Positions 59,901-64,000 of a stretch of 64,000 nt of DNA are shown here, piece after piece. This DNA is from Enoplosus armatus (lineage: Eukaryota; Chordata; Actinopteri; Centrarchiformes; Enoplosidae). A program made the translations under genes and the position numbers. Every line of letters starts with the position of its first letter. Position 1 is the first letter of the stretch. The notes under the pieces are model-generated. The model ran no database searches. It saw only the letters and a list, made by a program, of their open reading frames with translations, and was not told where the DNA came from. Location of the stretch: positions 3,508,501 to 3,572,500 of the forward strand of contig NC_092198.1 of the NCBI RefSeq assembly GCF_043641665.1, in the 5' to 3' direction.

Positions 59901-62900
59901 AGGTCCGGTTTCCTCATCGCTGTCCTCGTCTTTCCTCCCTTTCTTCTTGGTTTTACGAATCCGGATCTCTCTGGCGTTGCCGCCTCCGCCTGCTTTCACA
60001 CTGCCGCTGCCCTCTGGGAGACAAACGGTTAACAGATGATATATAATCCAAGAACTGCACCCTCCCTTAGTCCGTCAAATAACAGATGCATGTGTAAGTA
60101 GGGTAGAGTTAGTGTCATGCTAGAGCACCTCGTTCTAACCTCATATATAAACTAGCATATAACAATAATTCCTGATGATATAATTCATTCAGTTCATGCG
60201 ACCTGGACCTGGATAAGCGGCAGAATATGGATGCATTAACAAATTAAAAATGATTCATCATTTAACGTCGAGAAGCTTGTTTAATTATTGCATTAATGAT
60301 ATAATTAGCCAGTGGCCTGCACCATTTCAAATTTGGCCCTGTGTGTATTAAAGCCGCAATGATTAATCAACAGGAAATTGACTATTTTGATAATCAGCAA
60401 AAAGAAGGCAAAACATTATTCCTTCCAGCTTCTCAAATGTGAATATTCTCTGGTTTTCTTAGTCTCCTATGATCACAAACTGAATATATTTTGCTGTTGG
60501 ACTGCTGGTTTGCAGTTATTTCAATCATTGATATTTTATAGACTAAATATTTAAAACGATTGAGATCAATAATGAAAATATTGCAGTCTGTGAAGGTTTT
60601 TTGGGGGGGGGGGGGGGGGGTTCGACCGACCTGTGGCCTTCTTCCTGCGCTCTGCTTCCCTCTTTTCCTTTTTAGAAAGTGCAGAGCTCTCCGTCAGCAT
60701 GGATGTCTGCTTCAGGTCGTCTTCAGTTATCAGAAACACTGGATTGTTCTTGACTTCCTGAGAGCCAGAGATCACAAAAAAAAATACTGTACCTCCAAAG
60801 TGTTTTACACGTCATTTGGTCATCTTACTAACTGACTCTACGTGGGAGTTTTACATGGAGATGTGTGACAAAGGAGGCTGTACCTTCTGAGCTTTCAGCT
60901 GCATGGCTTCATCGAATAAAGAGAGGCAGTTGCTGATGAACTTCTCACTGACGACGACTGTGCCTCCCAGCACTCTGGCGGAGGACTGGACGTTAGTGTT
61001 TCTCATAGCCTGGTTGATCAACATCCCGACGTCCTCCATCGAAAGGCAGCTGGGCAAAATCGGCTACAAGGCCAGAATGAAAAACAGGAGTCACTAATAT
61101 TTTTACCAATTCATGTAAGGGTGGAAGTAAAGACAGAGCTGCAGGACTGAGCTGTGCGCGCACCTGTATGTCAGTCCATGTGGCAGAACTGACAGCTTCC
61201 TCCACAGAGGCCTCCACCTGGTCGACCAGAGTCTGACCCACACAGGCTGCTCTGAGGAACAGCAACTTGTTGGACTTGAAGCGCTTCTTAATGTAGCTGG
61301 GGGGGTCAGGGATCCCCAGTCTGACCAACGCATCAAACTCTGCAGGAGGAAGACCTCATCAGTCACATTTAGACTACAACACACAAAACGCACATGTCAC
61401 ACTGCTACTCTAACCCTAACCCTAGGCTAACGCTGTAAAATCAGCTCCTGTGTCGTTTCCTTCGCTGTAGGAAATGGTTGCCATGGTGACGCAGAGAGCT
61501 GTGACTTGAAAAGTTCAAAGTTCAACCGTCATCAACTCAAGGCAGCAGCAGCAGCAGCAGCAAAAGGCTGTGTGTGTTCACGAGAGCAACCCAGTCGAAA
61601 TATGATAAGGATAAGAATTTAAAAAAAAACCCATACCTAAATATCCGTTCTGCTGGAGGAAAGAGTCCACCCAGGCATTCTGTGTTTTGGCGTAAATATC
61701 AGGGATGTACACAGCTTTGTCCTGCCGACCTCCAACCACGCTTCCTTTTAGGCGTCCAGTATTCACCAACTCCTCCAGGACAGCTGCCAACAGTGGAATG
61801 TAACTCAGTACATTTACTCAAGTACAGTTTTTAGGTACTTGTACTTTACTATTTCCATTTCATGCTACTTTGAACTTCTGTCTTGTACTTTTTACACCAC
61901 TACATTTATTTGACAGCTTTAGTTACTCAGTACTTTTCAGATTAAAACAAATGTTTTTATGTTTAAGTAAATAATCTTTTAAAATATGACACATTAAAGT
62001 ACAACACAAAGTAGTTAAAACAAGCTCCATCTCGACCAACTTCAACTGTAAAATGCTGCTTACACTCATCAGTCTCAGGGGTCACTTTTCTGCAAAACGA
62101 GTACTTTTACTTTTAACACTTAAGTGAATTTAGCTGATAATACTTACTGTACTCTTGAGTAGGATTTTAAAAGCAGCACTTCTACTTGTAATAGAGTATT
62201 TTCACGTTGTGGTATTGGTACTTTTACTTGAGTCAAGGATCAGAGTACTTCTTCCACCACTGACAGCTGGCAACAACACATCATAACTATAAACTATACA
62301 AATATCAAATGTCTCTCCTTACAGTACAGAAGATGTTCCTGAAATCCAAACGCTCCAATCATGCTGCTGACAGGTGTTGGCCTACAGAATGACGTAAAAC
62401 AAGAGGGCAACAACACGATTAAGAAGGACACTGAGCCTCACGCAAAAACATTTGTATTCTTATCCTAAATCTCTCATACTCTTTTTCTTAAAGGTTTGCT
62501 CGTACTAGTGTTCCAAGTCGGATTCATCAAACTCTCTCAACTGCACAAACTTGTCGTAAATCACTTGTTTCAGAATGCACGCAGACTGCATATTTGTGAG
62601 ATGTGGTGATCTCAAATTCAACGAGTGAAGTATCTGAATGTTTACCTTGTGATGGCGCTGAAAAGCCCTCGAATCCTGGCTTTGTGACGAGCAACGAACG
62701 CTGGCGTGAATATGACCCCCCTGTTGTACTGGTCCATTTCACCTTGGATAAGCTTCCCAAGACGCTTTGATAACTCCTGAGACATATTAGAAAACACACA
62801 CACTTCAACTCCGGAGTCCGCCAAGAGGAATCATCTAAATGCAAACATGACATTATTGCCTAATTTCTCGTAAGATTTGATAAACACTGTGACTCACCTC

Positions 62901-63842
62901 AGACAAGACATCTCCTGGGAGGTCGTAGGCTTTACACAGTTCTGCAATACTGATCAAACCAGCCGCCTGCAGCTTGTCATTCACCTCCTCAGCCAAGCGG
63001 TTCAGGTACGTGCTACACACAGCACAAGATAATCAACATGTTTAGAAAGTTTGCATTTGCTTTTTTTCATTTCAGATCTGTGTTTTTGCACTTCAGTTGA
63101 TATTTAACCAGTTACTTACGATTAACTTTGTTCTTTAAAGGATATGTCTATTGACTTTTTTTTGTTTAATCCCTATCCGAGAAACTTGCCATATGAATGT
63201 CATCATACAGAATGTATTTGAGCAGCCTGGACTCTTTATTGACAGATGATAGATTGACTAACATTGCCTTGGGCTGTGGTAAAAGTGTCCCTTAATACTC
63301 ACTCATCAATAAGTTGACCCAGTACGAGCTGAACCCCTTTATCAGACTTTGCAATGTCACTTGCTCTACTTTCAACATGGACCCAATCCACATTGATAAT
63401 CTGAAAGGAAGAGGACAGAGGCACAATACATAGGAAGTTTTAATAAATGACTTATGATCACATGAATTCTGGTGCAGGATACAGCTGGTAACTCTCAGAG
63501 TTACATGTCAACGTGCTAATACACACCTGCTGGAGGTCCACGATGTTGATTCGCCCTGTGAAATAGAGGAAAAGTGATTAAATCCCACAACGTTAAAAGG
63601 TATATGAATGTCATATACCTTTTTTTTAGCTTGATTAGTAGGTTATAAAACATTTCTGGAACCTGTGTTTCTAGTTTTACCGAGTATAAAACTGACCTCC
63701 ATGGACGTAGAGCTCGTCCCGGATCTCCCTGCTGATTTGTGCCGGGGTGATGTACTCCTTTCCATCAAGTGTGTGCACCACATCTAGCTTCTTTTCTTGG
63801 ACCAGCTTTGAAATAATTTCAATGCAATTCCTCTCCGACAGC
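56998..63842 (-). CDS. UFL1: UFL1, UFM1-protein E3 ligase (lacks first exon)
   Basis: Eighteen exons in transcript order: 63697-63842, 63527-63555, 63303-63400, 62898-63012, 62646-62776, 62323-62381, 61637-61783, 61164-61339, 60884-61063, 60631-60757, 59891-60013, 59548-59668, 59296-59462, 58523-58653, 58248-58328, 58070-58155, 57784-57964 and 56998-57210. All introns are GT-AG and the frame holds throughout, giving 769 residues. Adding the roughly 26 residues of the first exon, which lies off the right edge, reaches the human length of 794. UFL1 transfers UFM1 to substrates such as ribosomal RPL26 at the ER, working with DDRGK1 and CDK5RAP3. Landmarks are LSERNCIEI and [18 protein letters not shown] at the N-terminus, [52 protein letters not shown], the basic linker [31 protein letters not shown], and [12 protein letters not shown] near the C-terminus. 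Exon 18's acceptor must be the CAG at 57965-57967; the AG four bases further in would break the frame. Confidence 0.97.
58962..59090. repeat. fragment of a teleost DNA transposon
   Basis: ACACTCAGTTGCCAGTTTAT followed by TAGGTACAGCTAGGCAAAAC is close to the terminus of a widespread fish element (the CAGTGGCCAGTTTATTAGGT type). Only one end is present, inside a UFL1 intron. Confidence 0.45.
60345..60570. mobile_element. repeat family B copy in a UFL1 intron
   Basis: It starts with CCGCAATGATTAATCAACAG and contains TATTTTGATAATCAGCAAAA, AAATGTGAATATTCTCTGG and CACAAACTGAATATATTTTG. These are the inverse complement, in order, of the family copies at 17.2 and 19.5 kb. Confidence 0.55.
60603..60620. 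repeat. 18-base G run next to a UFL1 donor
   Basis: An uninterrupted G tract (C on the UFL1 sense strand) begins 11 bases into the intron after exon 60631-60757. Confidence 0.9.
61791..62262. mobile_element. non-autonomous DNA transposon at the UFL1 exon 8 boundary
   Basis: The ends CAGTGGAATGTAACTCAGTA and GAGTACTTCTTCCACCACTG, with the interior phrases CATTTACTCAAGTACAG, GGTACTTGTACTTTACTATT, CACCACTACATTTATTTGAC and GGTACTTTTACTTGAGTCAA, identify a very abundant, roughly 470-bp teleost element. It is flanked by 11-bp direct repeats, ACAGCTGCCAA (61780-61790) and ACAGCTGGCAA (62263-62273), one mismatch. The left copy contains the UFL1 exon 8 splice acceptor, so the element ends 5 bases from the acceptor AG. 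It has no coding capacity. Confidence 0.8.
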
Positions 63843-64000
63843 CTGTGGAAAAGTTTACACAAGTGTCACATGTGGCGTTTATACTTATACGTGTTTTTCT
63901 TACGACAGCTGTTAACAGAAAGGAGACAATTCACAACTAACAGCGCTACTTTTGAACGTGAACGTTGAAAGCTAGCTAACACAAGCTTTGCTGCTAATAG
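63843..64000 (-). other. UFL1 intron 1 (rest of gene off window)
   Basis: Upstream of the first visible UFL1 exon on the minus strand there is only intron. No ATG-bearing exon encoding the family N-terminus is visible before the right edge. Confidence 0.6.

Noticed and set aside
61409..61425. CTAACCCTAACCCTAG, telomere-like.
   Set aside because: Only two to three units within a UFL1 intron; too short for an interstitial telomere.

Overview
The window is nuclear DNA of a vertebrate, almost certainly a teleost fish and probably a percomorph. The genes are split by GT-AG introns, their proteins match well-known vertebrate families, and the non-coding DNA is full of repeats typical of teleosts: a tRNA-derived SINE, several families of small terminal-inverted-repeat elements, a decayed Tc1-like transposon and CA/AT microsatellites. 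Nothing bacterial or viral is present. Protein identities come from reading the translations against family sequences I know. No search was run.

Layout, left to right. (1) 1282-12965, + strand: the last four coding exons of NT5DC1, a HAD-type 5'-nucleotidase-like protein whose 5' part lies off the left edge. (2) About 15950-34580, + strand: the complete DSE gene (dermatan sulfate epimerase), with a putative non-coding first exon and five coding exons giving 961 residues. (3) 37791-39199, + strand: NDUFAF4, a mitochondrial complex I assembly factor, three exons, 182 residues. (4) About 41640-49750, + strand: GPR63, an orphan class A GPCR with a single coding exon of 410 residues and a probable distant non-coding first exon. 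(5) 56998-63842, - strand: UFL1, the UFM1 E3 ligase, 18 exons running from the second exon to the stop. Its first exon lies off the right edge.

The genes do not form a functional pathway: glycosaminoglycan epimerisation, complex I assembly, GPCR signalling and UFMylation are unrelated. The interest is in gene order. From memory of the human map, NT5DC1 and DSE lie at 6q22, while UFL1, GPR63 and NDUFAF4 lie together at 6q16 in the same relative orientation as here. The 4 kb between DSE and NDUFAF4 therefore holds a lineage-specific junction.

I found no new biological system. The most striking observation is in UFL1: a 472-bp mobile element is inserted at the intron/exon 8 boundary and flanked by an 11-bp duplication that contains the 3' splice site. 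Next are a TA-flanked inverted-repeat element carrying its own minisatellite inside the DSE 3' UTR, a nested satellite in a DSE intron, and two upstream ORFs in GPR63.
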